Below, piece after piece: positions 36,010 to 54,900 of a stretch of 64,000 bases of DNA. The notes under the pieces are model-generated. The model saw only the letters and a list, made by a program, of their open reading frames with translations, searched no databases and had not been told where the DNA came from. Source of the stretch: Cinclus cinclus (taxonomy: Eukaryota > Chordata > Aves > Passeriformes > Cinclidae); NCBI RefSeq assembly GCF_963662255.1, contig NC_085052.1:13305151-13369150 (forward strand), read 5' to 3'. The first letter of the stretch is position 1. Each line of letters opens with the position of its first letter. A program made the translations under genes and the position numbers.

Positions 36010-36260
36010 AGAATTTTGGCTTTAATGGCATTTTGTGACACAGGTTGGCTCCTCCACTGCAGCCCCAACTGCTGAGAAATCAATCATTACCAGCAGTTAG
36101 CTGTTTGATGGTTAACAGCCTGAACCAAAGCCAAACTGGTTGTTAATTGGGCTAACAACTGATTTCAAGGGGTTGTTTTGCAGGGCCCAACACTCCCAGC
36201 AATTGACTTGGAGTTGTAACTAGCAGCCAGGCGGCAATTAACAGAGTCCAGGGAAATTCG
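36010..36260. promoter_or_regulatory. Candidate element rich in MYB-type AAC/GTT cores
   Basis: Contains CAACTG (about 36066–36071 and 36156–36161), its inverse CAGTTA (36093–36098), GGTTAACAG (HNF1 half-site-like), GGTTGTTAATTGG and GGCAATTAACAG. The density of AAC/GTT cores is above what the surrounding sequence shows. Function is inferred. Confidence 0.3.
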
Positions 36261-38469
36261 CAGGCCATTACCAAAGGGCTGGCTCCCAGCTGGGCTTCTG
36301 CTTCTCACGGGGAGATAGGGAGCACAGCCACAGCCCAAGGCCTGAGCAGGCACAGCCAGCACTCAAGGTCCCGTTTCACATCCTGATAGTCAAAATTCTG
36401 TGGATGTACAGCCTAGGTCTCGTGCTGCACTTCAGGAGGCTCTTATGGGTTTGATTTTTTGAATGTTGTTATTGGAGTTTTCCTAATGTTTACTATGAAC
36501 TTCCACAAGGACACCTTCCAGCTTCTCCTTCAAAACCCTTCTCAGGACTTCCTTCTTCTGTGGTAGCAACCAGACCTGTGCTTATGTCTATCTTGACAGC
36601 TTATGGCACCTGCTACAGTTGACCATAGGAAACATGATGTCTTTGAGACAAGGGCTGCCTCTTATTCTGGGAGCAGCTTAAAAAAGAGGAGTTTCCGCCC
36701 ACCGAGATGTACTACTACAGCAGAAAGAGTCTGCAAAATAATGACAGAAAGCAAAGCTGATGTTTTTTCCTTCTCCTCCTGCTATAAATCTTTGAGAGGA
36801 AAAAAATTAGAAAACACTATTGGCCATATTAGCAGGAGAAGACAGCCCAGGAAGCAAAGACCCTTCACAGTGCCATGGTCACAGTTGAAAAGGGTTACTC
36901 CACAGCTGAACAGAGGGTTTAGATGGGAGCAGTGGCGCAGATCATGCCTTCACCATACTGGGGAGGCTCTGACAACCCCCAGCATCCTATTTCCAGTCCA
37001 CAAAAACCAACAGCAAAACCTTAGAAAAGTGATAATACCTGAACATGGCTGGAGTGGTTCTTCCCAACACAGCCAAGCCTCCTGCACCCTCTGATCTAGG
37101 ACTATGTAGCCACAGATTATATCTTGGACACCACACAGCCTGGAAGGACATTCCAGTGTTACAGCTACTATGAACATAGGAGAGAGGCTGTAAGTCACAT
37201 GAAGCCCAAGAACATTCCCTCTGCTCCCAGAACAGCAAACCTGAAGAACATTTCATTGCACAGTACCTGGGCTATTCGACAACAGCTGTAACCTTCAACT
37301 GATCCACACAGGAGCCTTCTCTAACCCTGCAGCTGATGTGTGCAGGCCCAGTGGCTGGACAAGAAGTTTTGCTGGCACAAATTTCATGCTGACTTTGACC
37401 CTGCAAAGGCTTCAGGTTCCCATTAGCCCAGTCCCAAATGTCCCTCCAACGTCTCCCAAGAGCTCCTCTGGTGCACCAAGCCACAGAGCCATGTCTCCCT
37501 GGACCCATGGCTTGTCAACACCAGAGATCACAGCACATCCTGGTCCAGGAGGAAGGCAAACAACAAACTTAGCCAAAGGTCTTCTGCAACAAAGCCACAA
37601 GAACTGGTAGGGCAGCCCCATATCTAAGAGAGAACTGATAGTGCTGTAGGCATGTGGGATGGGAGCAGAAACCCTGCAAATGGGAAGCAGAGTGGTAATG
37701 GTAATGAGGAGCATATGTGTAGGTGCTTGGAGCATCCCAGGTGCTACAGAAGTGCTAAGTGTTATTACTATGGCCAGGAAACTGGCTGTGAAAACCAACT
37801 ATAGTCCACATCCCTTCTCTCTGCACCTTCTCCAGGGTCCGGACAGCAGACTCCCCATCCGACTCAGAAAACAGGAACCAGCCTGGAGATGCCTTTGGCT
37901 GCACCCTGTGGTCAGATGAGCTGTGTGGAAAAGAGAGGAGAGGAGCAGAGAGGGACCAGGACTCAAAAGGAGAATCTGGTCTGGTCCACCCGTGGCCAAG
38001 AAGATTTTGTGCCCCGTCAGAGTATGCTGCTGTCTCTCAACACATGTTGAGTTCTGGTGTGGCACAGAAGGATGTTTCCATATGTGAGACTCATTTTGTG
38101 GCCACCCTGCCTAAAGTAATCTATCTCATGAGCTCCTGGCCCTGGAGGGCCATTCCCTTGTGGTAGCACTGAGCTCATTTCTGCTCCACCTTGTGTCTCC
38201 CTCTGGGATGCTCCACTTGGTTCCACAGCCAGGGCTTGCTGGTATGCAGCAGGGCATGGAGCTGTGCTGAGCCCTCCCTGATGGCAGGATACAGCCCACC
38301 AACGAGCCAGTTTGGTTTGGAGTGGCCAAAATATGAGATCCCCCACTGAGACCCTGAGCATCCCTGTTTCTAGCTATAAATCCCTTCCAAGGAGGAGTCT
38401 TTAGAGAGGGGAGCTGAGATGATCCACAAGTTGCAACCACCCCCTGCCCCCTCCCCGAGAGGAATTGCT
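36261..38469. other. Intergenic DNA; one 163-codon frame of unknown meaning
   Basis: The plus-strand frame 36603–37094 is open for 163 codons and rich in Lys, Arg, Ser and Thr, but matches no family I know. It has no upstream promoter-like sequence and no splice context, so I do not call it a gene. Confidence 0.6.
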
Positions 38470-38665
38470 CTCACACAAATGAAATGTGTGTAATTAATGG
38501 GCAGGGGGCTGGACAGGTCTGAGATGAAAGCGTTTCCTGGACTTGTCCCTCATTTGCATGGTATCAGAAGCTGTTCAGAAGGTGTGACTTTTCCCACAGA
38601 GAGCCCTTAGTTCGGTGGCACAATAAAGCCAGAACTTCTTACCCAGAATTAATTAAAGGAGGGGG
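38470..38665. promoter_or_regulatory. Candidate enhancer with octamer and T-box sites
   Basis: Contains TGTAATTAATG, a perfect inverted POU octamer ATTTGCAT (38552–38559), AGGTGTGA (perfect T-box half site, 38580–38587) and AATTAATTAAAG near 38650. POU factors and T-box factors both act upstream of FGF8 in vertebrate embryos; the link here is inference. Confidence 0.4.
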
Positions 38666-39002
38666 AGGGGGATGGCAGGGAAATGTTTGAAAGCTGAGCC
38701 TGATGCAATAAACAAACAGCCCAGTCGTCCTTCCCAAGCTAGAGCCTGCCTAAGGGAGTCTGGGCAAGCCCCAGCCCTGCCACAACATCCTACAGCCCAC
38801 CCACTTCAGTGGGCACCCATATCCAAGCAGAACTCGTGGAAAAGTTGCAAACTGAGAGAAGGGGTAGGAGCAGAGACAGCATGTGCCAAAAGGTTAGGAG
38901 TTTGGTTGATAAGGCCCTGGTGCAGCCCCTGCTCAGACAGCACATGCCCATTCTCTTGCCACTTCAGTTTATTGCTGCCTGTCTACTCTGTTTCTCTACC
39001 AT

Positions 39003-39210
39003 AGATTCATAGAATGGTTTGGATTGGAAGGGAGTTTAAAGCATCTAGCTCCAAATGCTCTGCCATGGACAGGAATACCTTCCACTAGATCAGATTCCTC
39101 AAAGCCCCATCCAACCTGGCCTTGAACACTGCCAGGGATGGAGCACCCACAGCTTCTCTGGGCAACCACAGCAGCATTTAATCTGAAAACAGCTCTTTCT
39201 CCTGCCTGTT
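39003..39210 (-). repeat. CR1 LINE 3' tail
   Basis: The plus strand begins ATAGATTCATAGAATGGTTT, the inverse of the CR1 ATTCTATG tail, then GGATTGGAAGGGAGTTTAAAG, CTCTGCCATGGACAGGAA, GATCAGATTCCTCAAAGCCC and CAGGGATGGAGCACCCACAG. It is minus-oriented and 5'-truncated, and looks younger than the 18-kb copy. Confidence 0.93.
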
Positions 39211-41310
39211 GTTGCCCTGTGTGTTCACCCTACATTTACTTCTGAGCCTGCATTAGCTGGCTGGACCAGATGGGCTTCCCTGTGATCTGGCAAGGCAGAG
39301 TCTCCCAAAGGTTGCTCAGCTCCAGCCTTGTCACTGTGTCTGGATGGCACTGCCTGGAGAAGCCCTGCCCAGGCAGGGACACTCACACATCACTGCTTGG
39401 AGCTCAACGTGGGGCCACCATCCCTGCTCCAGCAGCCAGAGCAACAAGGCTCCTCTCCTGCTCCATCTGCCACCTCCCTCCAGCCAGCTGGTGGCAATGA
39501 GGGAGCTGCAGGGTGACTCTGGGAATGGTGGCATTAGGAACAGGTACGTGCCCACCACAAGGACTTCGCTAGCTCAAAGCAGGGGTTTCTGCCCAAAGCA
39601 CCCACACTAACAGCATGAGTTAACAAAAGCAAACATTCATCCCCCAAAGCCCCTGGTCCCCAGCCCTCTCCTGCATCCAGCCCCATCTCAACACCCCGCA
39701 GTCCCCAGGGCCTTTGGATGCCTGTGGTTCTCAAGCTTGGTTCACATACCTGCTGATGAAGGAAAAAGGAAAAGTCCCAGATTCCTGGGTTGATGATTGA
39801 CCCTATGCATTCAAACAGCAGCCAGGGTTCCTGTAACTGAGGAGGAACAGCAGGTGTCACTAGGGATGGTTCCTGCCTCTCTGCATGGGTGGTGGAAGCC
39901 ACCAGCCCTGGGGACCATGCACACCGCACGCTTCATGGCCCAGGCAGAGCATGAGCTCTTCCAGACTTACCAAGGACTAAGAGGTATCTGTGCAGAGACA
40001 GGATATGAGGAACGATTAATTAATTCACCTACTCATTAACTTACTAGAATTAGGCTCTTTAATCTCCCAAGCAATGGTGAAACAACCTTTGTTGACTAGG
40101 AACTAAAGTTAGACAAATTCAAACAATACACGAAGTCTCAAGCTGCAGTGGTCCATGGCCTACCAGAAGCCTTCTAATGAAGAGTGGCTCACTAACCATG
40201 GACCAAGTGAGCTCAGGATCCTGAGGCCAGGCCTGGATGCCTTTCACAGTGGAGAGCAGACAGCAGCAGGATTTGGGTGTGTAGTAGTGTGGTACAGAGC
40301 TGTGCGAGGACACAGGAGTGTCCATACCCACCTTAAACCCCAGGTGCTGGCTGCTCACTACTCCAGCTCTTGGCTGCATCCCAGGATGGCTGGGATGGGG
40401 GAAACAGGCTTACTGGAGATTGAGCACCCACACCATGCCCTTCCCTACCACAGCTGGGGCATTTGTAACAAGACAGGAGGCAATCCTGTGCCTCTGCTAC
40501 CTGGAGAAGGCACCTGGCACCAATTCACTCATGTTCACAAAGCCATTAGGAAAAACAGTTAGACAAATTAAAGGAAGAAAAGCAACCATTAAGGACTATC
40601 AAACACCATCTCTGCCTGGGGAAAAGCCAGGAGCAATTCACTTTTAATTCCTGTCTGTAAACCACAACAATGTCTCGTCCTGGCTGTCATCCTCAGGCTT
40701 CTGCAGCCCTTGGGTCCCTCCTGGAAGAGTCAGACAAAAGCCATCCTTGCTGTCCTGTGGCTCAAGCAACATCCCTGATCGCCCTGATGCAGCAGCGATG
40801 CTCAGGTGCAGGGCACGGCCAAGTGCTCAGCCCCTTCTTTTCGCTCCTTGAAATTATTGAGGAATACTGCCAGCTCAGCCCAGGCTGCTGTGTCAGCCAG
40901 GGGAAGGCTCAGCCTTGCACCCACATATAAGTCTCTGCATGAGCACTGCAACAAACTCAGAGCTGGCACCAGCGATGGTGAGACTCACCTTGCAGGGCTG
41001 CTACACTTACGCAGTTTAACTTATATCACAGTTTTGTTCTTGCATGCTTCCATACCTTAGAACCACTCTATATCTGAATCCCTGATCAGCTCCTGTAAGC
41101 AAGACCCAGCACTGCAGCAAGGTTGAGTATTCTCTGAAGAAGGGGATGCAACAGCCCATTGTGCACAGCCCCCAAACTCTTCTGAGTAAGAGAAGAGCAA
41201 GTACCAGCTCAACCAGCAGCTTCAGCCCCATCCTGCACCTCACTGTCATCCTTTTTCATCCCTCTCCACTATGTCTGTCCAGTCCCCACCCATCCCTGGA
41301 AAGCATCAGG
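39211..41310. other. Intergenic DNA downstream of FGF8, no gene seen
   Basis: Includes an A/T-rich homeodomain-like cluster at 40013–40066 (GATTAATTAATTC, CATTAAC, TTTAATC). Frames up to 135 codons lack family features. Confidence 0.65.
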
Positions 41311-41331
41311 CTCAGTTGACTAATACAAACT

Positions 41332-41337
41332 TTTAAT
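41332..41337 (-). terminator. FGF8: Candidate distal polyadenylation signal of FGF8 (ATTAAA)
   Basis: Minus-strand ATTAAA in an A/T-rich run, followed by a U/G-rich stretch (AGTTTGTATTAG). If used, it would give an FGF8 3' UTR of about 1.5 kb. Confidence 0.3.
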
Positions 41338-42831
41338 GCACATATTAAATAAATATTTCAATCATTTCATATTCAATTTGTACACATCCGAAACAAAACA
41401 AAAATCCTCAAGGAAACAGGAAAAACCTCAAACAATCAAAAAAGATTGGATGAAAAGTCACCCCTGGTTCTGGCTCCTATCCAGTGTCTTTGTTTGCCCT
41501 CCCCGTGAAGAATAATTGGTTTAACCCTTTGGAGAGAGTCACAGTCCCAGGGCAGCATGTGCAGAGCAGGGCTGGCTGAGGATGCTCACTCAAGAGATTT
41601 AATGTTTCCTTTGGGCTTTTTTTTTCCTTCTAAAGATAAAATTTGGCTTCTGTCAACACAAATTTTGAAAGAAACACTTTCCTAGGGGAGCAAGGGTGGC
41701 AGTATTTCTTATCAAAGAAGAAACCTGGAAGAGACAGTTGGCAATGGAAGCACCAACTATTATGACAAGATACTGAATATCATAACAAAACAGCCTGAAA
41801 TGGCTCCACCATAATTTGTAAACTTTGTTTAATTTTATGGATGAAAACTTGCATCTCATAAAAAAAATATAGACAGAAAAAAAATACCGGTTTTTGGTGA
41901 GAAGTTCACATTTTCCACATGGGGAAAAAATAATACCAGTTATCAGCCCGCTCCACAGCAGCTGTACCTTAGTACTTTAAAACAAACCAAATGCCAAAGA
42001 TGCTCCCATGGGTAAGCGGTACCAAGTCAGTTCAGGACTTTCTCTGGGAAATCCATCACCCCTGTCCCCTCCTGAGAAAAAAAAGTAAGTTGAGAGGTGT
42101 GAATCCAGCAGCATTCTCAGAAGGATGCGACTTCCAGCAACCCCTTGCTCGGCCAAAGGAGTAGGCACATCCGAGGAAAGAAAGCATCCAGTGGTCCTCA
42201 CCCCAGGCGTCACAGTCAGCCCCCATTGGCAGTGTCCCCACATCACCCAGGCTGCAAAAACCACCTAGGAGGCCTCCAACCACCCCCAGAAAAAAATCCC
42301 CTCCTCTTAGCTGTTTTCCAGCCTCTCCATCTTCTCCAGCAAGCATAGCATTAGTTCAGTTCATTTAAGTAGCACATCACTTCCAAATTTGGATTTCCAT
42401 GGTTTTTCTGCTTGTTTGTTTTAAACATGATTTTTTAACTCCTTTCCCCCTAGAGCTACAAAAAAAAAAAAAAAAAAAAATACAAAATAAAGCGCAACCC
42501 CAAAAAGACTAGAACATTTCTAAGTGAAGGGCTACTCTCCCCCTTCACCAGTCTTTGAATGTTTCATTACTTTTAAAGCTGGAGTACAAAAATAGAGCCT
42601 CTCTCAATTTTTTCTCTTTTTTTTTTTTCTCCTTTTTTTGTAAAAACCAAACACCCCTCCAAAAGTACCAACAACTAGAACAGGTAATTTTTTTCCTCCC
42701 CCCTCCCTTTTATTTTTTTTTTTTTTTGTTTTGTTTAATGCCCATATGGGAAAGTCTCTACATATAGTCCACCAAGCTCAGAGGAGCATCCTCCAGGAGG
42801 GACGCAGGCAGAGGGGGCAGGGGCAGGCACA
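41338..42831 (-). other. FGF8: FGF8 3' UTR / downstream sequence
   Basis: No coding frame of interest. It contains an A21 run on the plus strand (42460–42480), T-rich runs at 42610–42630 and 42708–42728, and the two sets of candidate polyadenylation hexamers listed separately. How much of it is transcribed cannot be decided by eye. Confidence 0.5.
42709..42739 (-). terminator. FGF8: Candidate proximal polyadenylation signals of FGF8
   Basis: Minus strand carries ATTAAA (42739–42734) and AATAAA (42714–42709), about 95–120 nt after the stop codon. A genomic A-rich run between them would also cause internal oligo-dT priming, so cDNA ends here need care. Confidence 0.5.
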
Positions 42832-50732
<7,901 letters not shown>

Positions 50733-51196
50733 CGCGGCGCCGATGCGGGGCCGGGGCTCGGCGGCGGCGGGGAGCGCCCGGGGGACGCGGCGCTGTCTCA
50801 GCTCCTCGGTTCCTCTCGCCCTGCCGGCACGTCCTCGCCCCAAAGAAAGGAGGCACAAGCGGCTACAGAGGAGAAAGGCCCGGCGGCCCCACCGCCCGCC
50901 AGGCCCCCGGAGCGCTCGGCCGGCGGCCCCTGCCGCGGGGAGCCCCCCGCCCAGCTCCGCGGCCCCGCTGCCTCCTCGGGAGGCGCAGCCGACCCGCAAC
51001 CCCGACGGCGGGGGCGGATACGGCCGGGAGCGGCAGCCACCGCGGGCGAAGCCCGGCCGGACCCCGCTCCCCTCCCGACCCCGGCGGTACCTGCCGAAAC
51101 GGAGCGAGCGGCGGGCCAGGTGTGGCCAGGGCTTGGGGCTGCCACTAAGGGCAGGGCTCCGCGATCAGTCGCCGGCGGGACTCCCTCCCCACCCGG

Positions 51197-51226
51197 TGCC
51201 TCAGTTTCCCCATCCGTAAAACGGGG
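51197..51226 (+). repeat. MIR-like SINE core inside the FGF8 promoter island
   Basis: TGCCTCAGTTTCCCCATCCG followed by TAAAACGGGG is a near match to the 'cctcagtttccccatctgtaaaatgggg' core of MIR elements as I recall it. The two differences create CpG where the consensus has TpG. Confidence 0.55.
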
Positions 51227-51716
51227 TTTAAGGGCTCGGAGGGTGGGTCGGGGACGCGGTTCCCCCCGCTGGGGGTTCGCCGCTCCGCGGGCGCGTTGTG
51301 GATTGGGGAGCGGGCGGGCGAGCCCTCCCGGGACGTGCCAGACATTAAAAGGATTACCGGAGGAGGGGGATGGACGGGGCCGGAGTTTCGAGAAGGAGTG
51401 AGGCTGAACAAATTCCGCAACCGGGGTGGGGAGCGGGACGTCGCCGCTACCTTCGCGAGCATCCCCGCCGGGCGCTTACCTTGCGGAGCGGAGGGCACCC
51501 TCAGGGCCGGCGCTGCGGGGCCATCGGGCCGGGCGGCGGCTGGACGGGGCTCAGCCCCGCAGCCCGGGCAGGGCCGCCGAGGGCTGCATTGTTCCGGCGA
51601 GCCCCGGCCCTCCCGGCCCCGCCACCTGTTGCGCACCGGGGCGGGGGCTGCGGCGGGGCTGCGGCGGGCGGCCCCCGGGGCCGGTACCTGGCCGGGGCCG
51701 GGGCCGGCGCCGCCTG

Positions 51717-51912
51717 CTCAGCGCTGAGTGACAGCTGCTAATTTGCCAGCCGTGCCCCGCTGCCGGTCCCCGCGCTCCCCGCGCCCTCCTTTATCTTATC
51801 AGAGCCCATAATTACAATTGCTATTTTGCTTCCTCGAATCAGCAATCAGCGCTATCTGCCGCCGCTGGAGAGGCAGCTCCTGTCAGCCGCCCCTGAGTGA
51901 CAGCGCGGCGGC
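51717..51912. promoter_or_regulatory. Candidate FGF8 upstream element with TGACAG repeats
   Basis: Two exact copies of TGAGTGACAGC (51725–51735 and 51894–51904) and an inverted CTGTCA (51880–51885) flank an A/T-rich core with TTATCTTATC (paired GATA), CATAATTACAATTG (homeodomain) and CAATCAGC. TGACAG is the MEIS/PREP/TGIF core. The block sits about 1 kb upstream of the FGF8 ATG, at the island edge. Confidence 0.5.
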
Positions 51913-51923
51913 TGCCCCGCCGC

Positions 51924-51939
51924 GCACACACACATCCAC

Positions 51940-51998
<59 letters not shown>
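51924..51998. repeat. (CA)n microsatellite, compound
   Basis: CA repeats interrupted by TC and AA, ending in CGCG. All frames of Thr/His or Cys/Val repeats across it are artefacts. Confidence 0.97.
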
Positions 51999-51999
<1 letters not shown>

Positions 52000-54900
52000 G
52001 TGCATGGCCCGCCCGCACACACACACAGCCCCGCACACGCCTGTGCAGCCCTCCAGCGCACACACATGCATGCACACAACCCTGACACACACACAGGCTG
52101 CACACAGTCCCTTTCACACGCACGCAGCTGGCACATGTGTGCAGCCTTTCCCATGTGGTCCCCTTCTTTTCACTTGCACGCCTCGCACACTCTGCACCCC
52201 CCAGTACAGTTACTCACTTATTTGCTTTGCCTATCCCTGCAAAATACAACCCTGTGCCTCACTCGCAATCACACCAGCTGCAGCCACAGGACAGTTCTCT
52301 CTCTCACATGCACACTGACACCCAGCTTGTGCATGTTCCCCCTTGCTCAGGCACCCAACACAAGTGCATCAACACCTCTCCCCACCGCACAATGTGTCAC
52401 CCCTAAACTCTGTCTACTGTCACTTCTGGGGATGGATCTCCCAGGGTTCTCACCTGATCTTGCTCAGCATCCTCACTGCTGAGGGGTGCTGCAGGCAGGC
52501 AGGGGAGTCTGGGCACTGCCCCATCACTGGACTGACAGCACAGGGCCCAAGAAGAAAACAGTTCCTGCACCAGTATCAACAAACACAGTACAGCACAGGA
52601 TGATCAACTGCCTTGTGTTGGCCAAAATTACCTCAAAATTCAGCTCCTTGCTAATTTTCCTCCCCCCCCCTTTTTTTTTGGTGCAAAAAGATATTTCTGA
52701 GGGGGATTTCCTTTTTGTGGGAAGAAGTCTTGGGCAAAGCCTGCTTTTAACTGGAAGCATTTAGGAGAACCACAGGAGTAGGCAGGACAGGCAATGAAAG
52801 TGCTTGGCAGAAGCAGGAGCTGGTTTCCAAGGGCACAACATTCACACACTCAGCTCACATCAGTACAGCACACGGTCAGAAAACCCTCCAGGTTGAGCTG
52901 TGTGAACAGCTGATGCACCACAGCACAGGTGAGGTGGTTCCTCCTATTCACCTCTCTGCACTGCCTGAAGAAAACCAGGCAAAACCAGAGCAGGAAACGC
53001 TAGACACTCCTGATAGTCTAAATTCAGACAATCCTTCCTTTCTTATATATAAAAAAAAATTCAAGGAATTTAGCCTATTTCCCAGATGCTGCTCTCCTTC
53101 ATGAGTGGTCACCTTCACTTTATCCCTGGTGGGCATAGGATCAGGCAGGCATATGTTACCATGCACACCACAGTCTACTCAATAGCACCATTTCCAGAAC
53201 AGCCCAGACTGCCTTAAATTGGGAGATTTATGGTGTCCTGTACGGGGTCAGAGGCAGCTGCAAGCTGACAGTCCCGTGTGCCCCCTGCCCTCAGCAAACA
53301 GGCTCAAGTGCCAGTCATGGCTGTAAAATCAAGCCAGTGTGGGATCACCCAGGGGTGGCCACACTTTGCCTGACAGTGGATGACAGACGACGCTCCTGTC
53401 AGCCATCCTCAGGCCTACAGCCAAAGCCTCCACAGCCCCCATCCTACCCCATCTTTGGGAAGGGAAAAGAAATGAGCAGGTTGGTGACAGCAGCCAGGGA
53501 CAGGCAGCATCACAGCTTCTGAGCTCACCCTGCCTCTGCTGCTGCCTTGGATCTTGGCCACAATCTGCTCCTCACAGGGAAGATGGGTGCCTGCACAGAG
53601 GCATTTGCCTTCTTTCCTTGATGCTTCCCAGCCCACCTGTGTTTGCATCAAGAGTGACACCATCCACCCCCTTTTGTATTTAAGTAATAAACCTTTTTGG
53701 ATGTGCTCTCTCCCTGCCAGGCAGCACAAGGGAAAATCTGCCTGCCTGTCAGCTCCTTCACAGGCCATCTGAGATAAGCCCCTGGTCCACAGGGTGAGGG
53801 TCCCCTCCATCCCCAGGCACTGAGGCTAAATGGCTTGTCTGGCTCTCCTGGGGAGAAAAGATACTCCAACCCTGTGCTCCTGAGACCAGCTGGGCCTCAG
53901 GCCAAACTGCTATGGAGATGGTGGAAGAAAGCCCCTTATGGCAGAAAGACTTGGGGACCTGCTGTGTATGGTCCCATCAGATCTTGTCCTGCTGCCCCAC
54001 TGCTCCATTGCCCTGGTCTGCAGAACTGGGACCATGTTTAGACTGGTCAGGTACAAAAATGTTTTCCTTCAGAGAAGAGCTCATGTGTTTTATGTTCACC
54101 AGGGACGTTAAATGCTGTAGATGAATCATTAGCAGTAGAGATGTGAGCTGCAGCCCTCCCATCCCCTTTCCCACAAAGCTGAGGGTACCAAGATGCAGTC
54201 ACAGGGCTACAACACCAAGAAGCATGAGCTGAGAGAAGAACCAGGACATGGAGACATCTGTCCCAGCCTGGCTGGGTTCCAGGCTTGCTCTCAAATTTTG
54301 CCCACCTCCTTCGCTCCACACAGAGCCTCCTGGCAGCTGGAAAGTGTGGAGGCAGCTTCTGGAGCAGCCTAGATTGAGCTAAGACAGGAAGCAGATCAGG
54401 AGAGGATTTGAGATGGAAGGGGAAGCAGGTGAGGGGAAGCAGACTGTGAGATTCTGGGAGAGGTCTATGCCACGGTACAGCAGAGACTGGAGAGAGCGCA
54501 GCAGGTGAAGAAAGCTCTTCCCATTCCCCTTGTGATGCTCAGCATGGCGCCCCCAAAACCCAGGTCACCCCAGTACTATCCCTTCTCTCTCCCAGGATCT
54601 CCCTTAGCAAATCTGCAGGACAGAGCCAGGTTCCACCTCTAACTTCTGGCCTGCTCCTTTATCATCCCTGTCTAGCCCAGTTCATGTCAGAAATGGTCCA
54701 CATCCACCTCTTTCCTTGCACAGGATGACAAACAGTGCTGTCAGCTCCTGCTCCCCACAAGAGATCAAAGCCAGCAAGGAGCATCAGCCTAAAACATCTC
54801 CACTAGCATCCCCTACTTCAGAAAGGCAGATACAAGGAAAACAACATCAACCACAGCTTTAGGGGCAAGCAGTCCAAACTGGGCTGTACAGAGACAAGGG

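Noticed and set aside
36603..37094. 163-codon plus-strand frame in the desert
   Set aside because: No recognised family, no promoter or splice context, and one frame of this length is expected by chance in 64 kb. RNA evidence or conservation of the frame would be needed.
51818..52318. 166-codon Thr/His-repeat frame
   Set aside because: It is produced by the (CA)n microsatellite, which is open in several frames.
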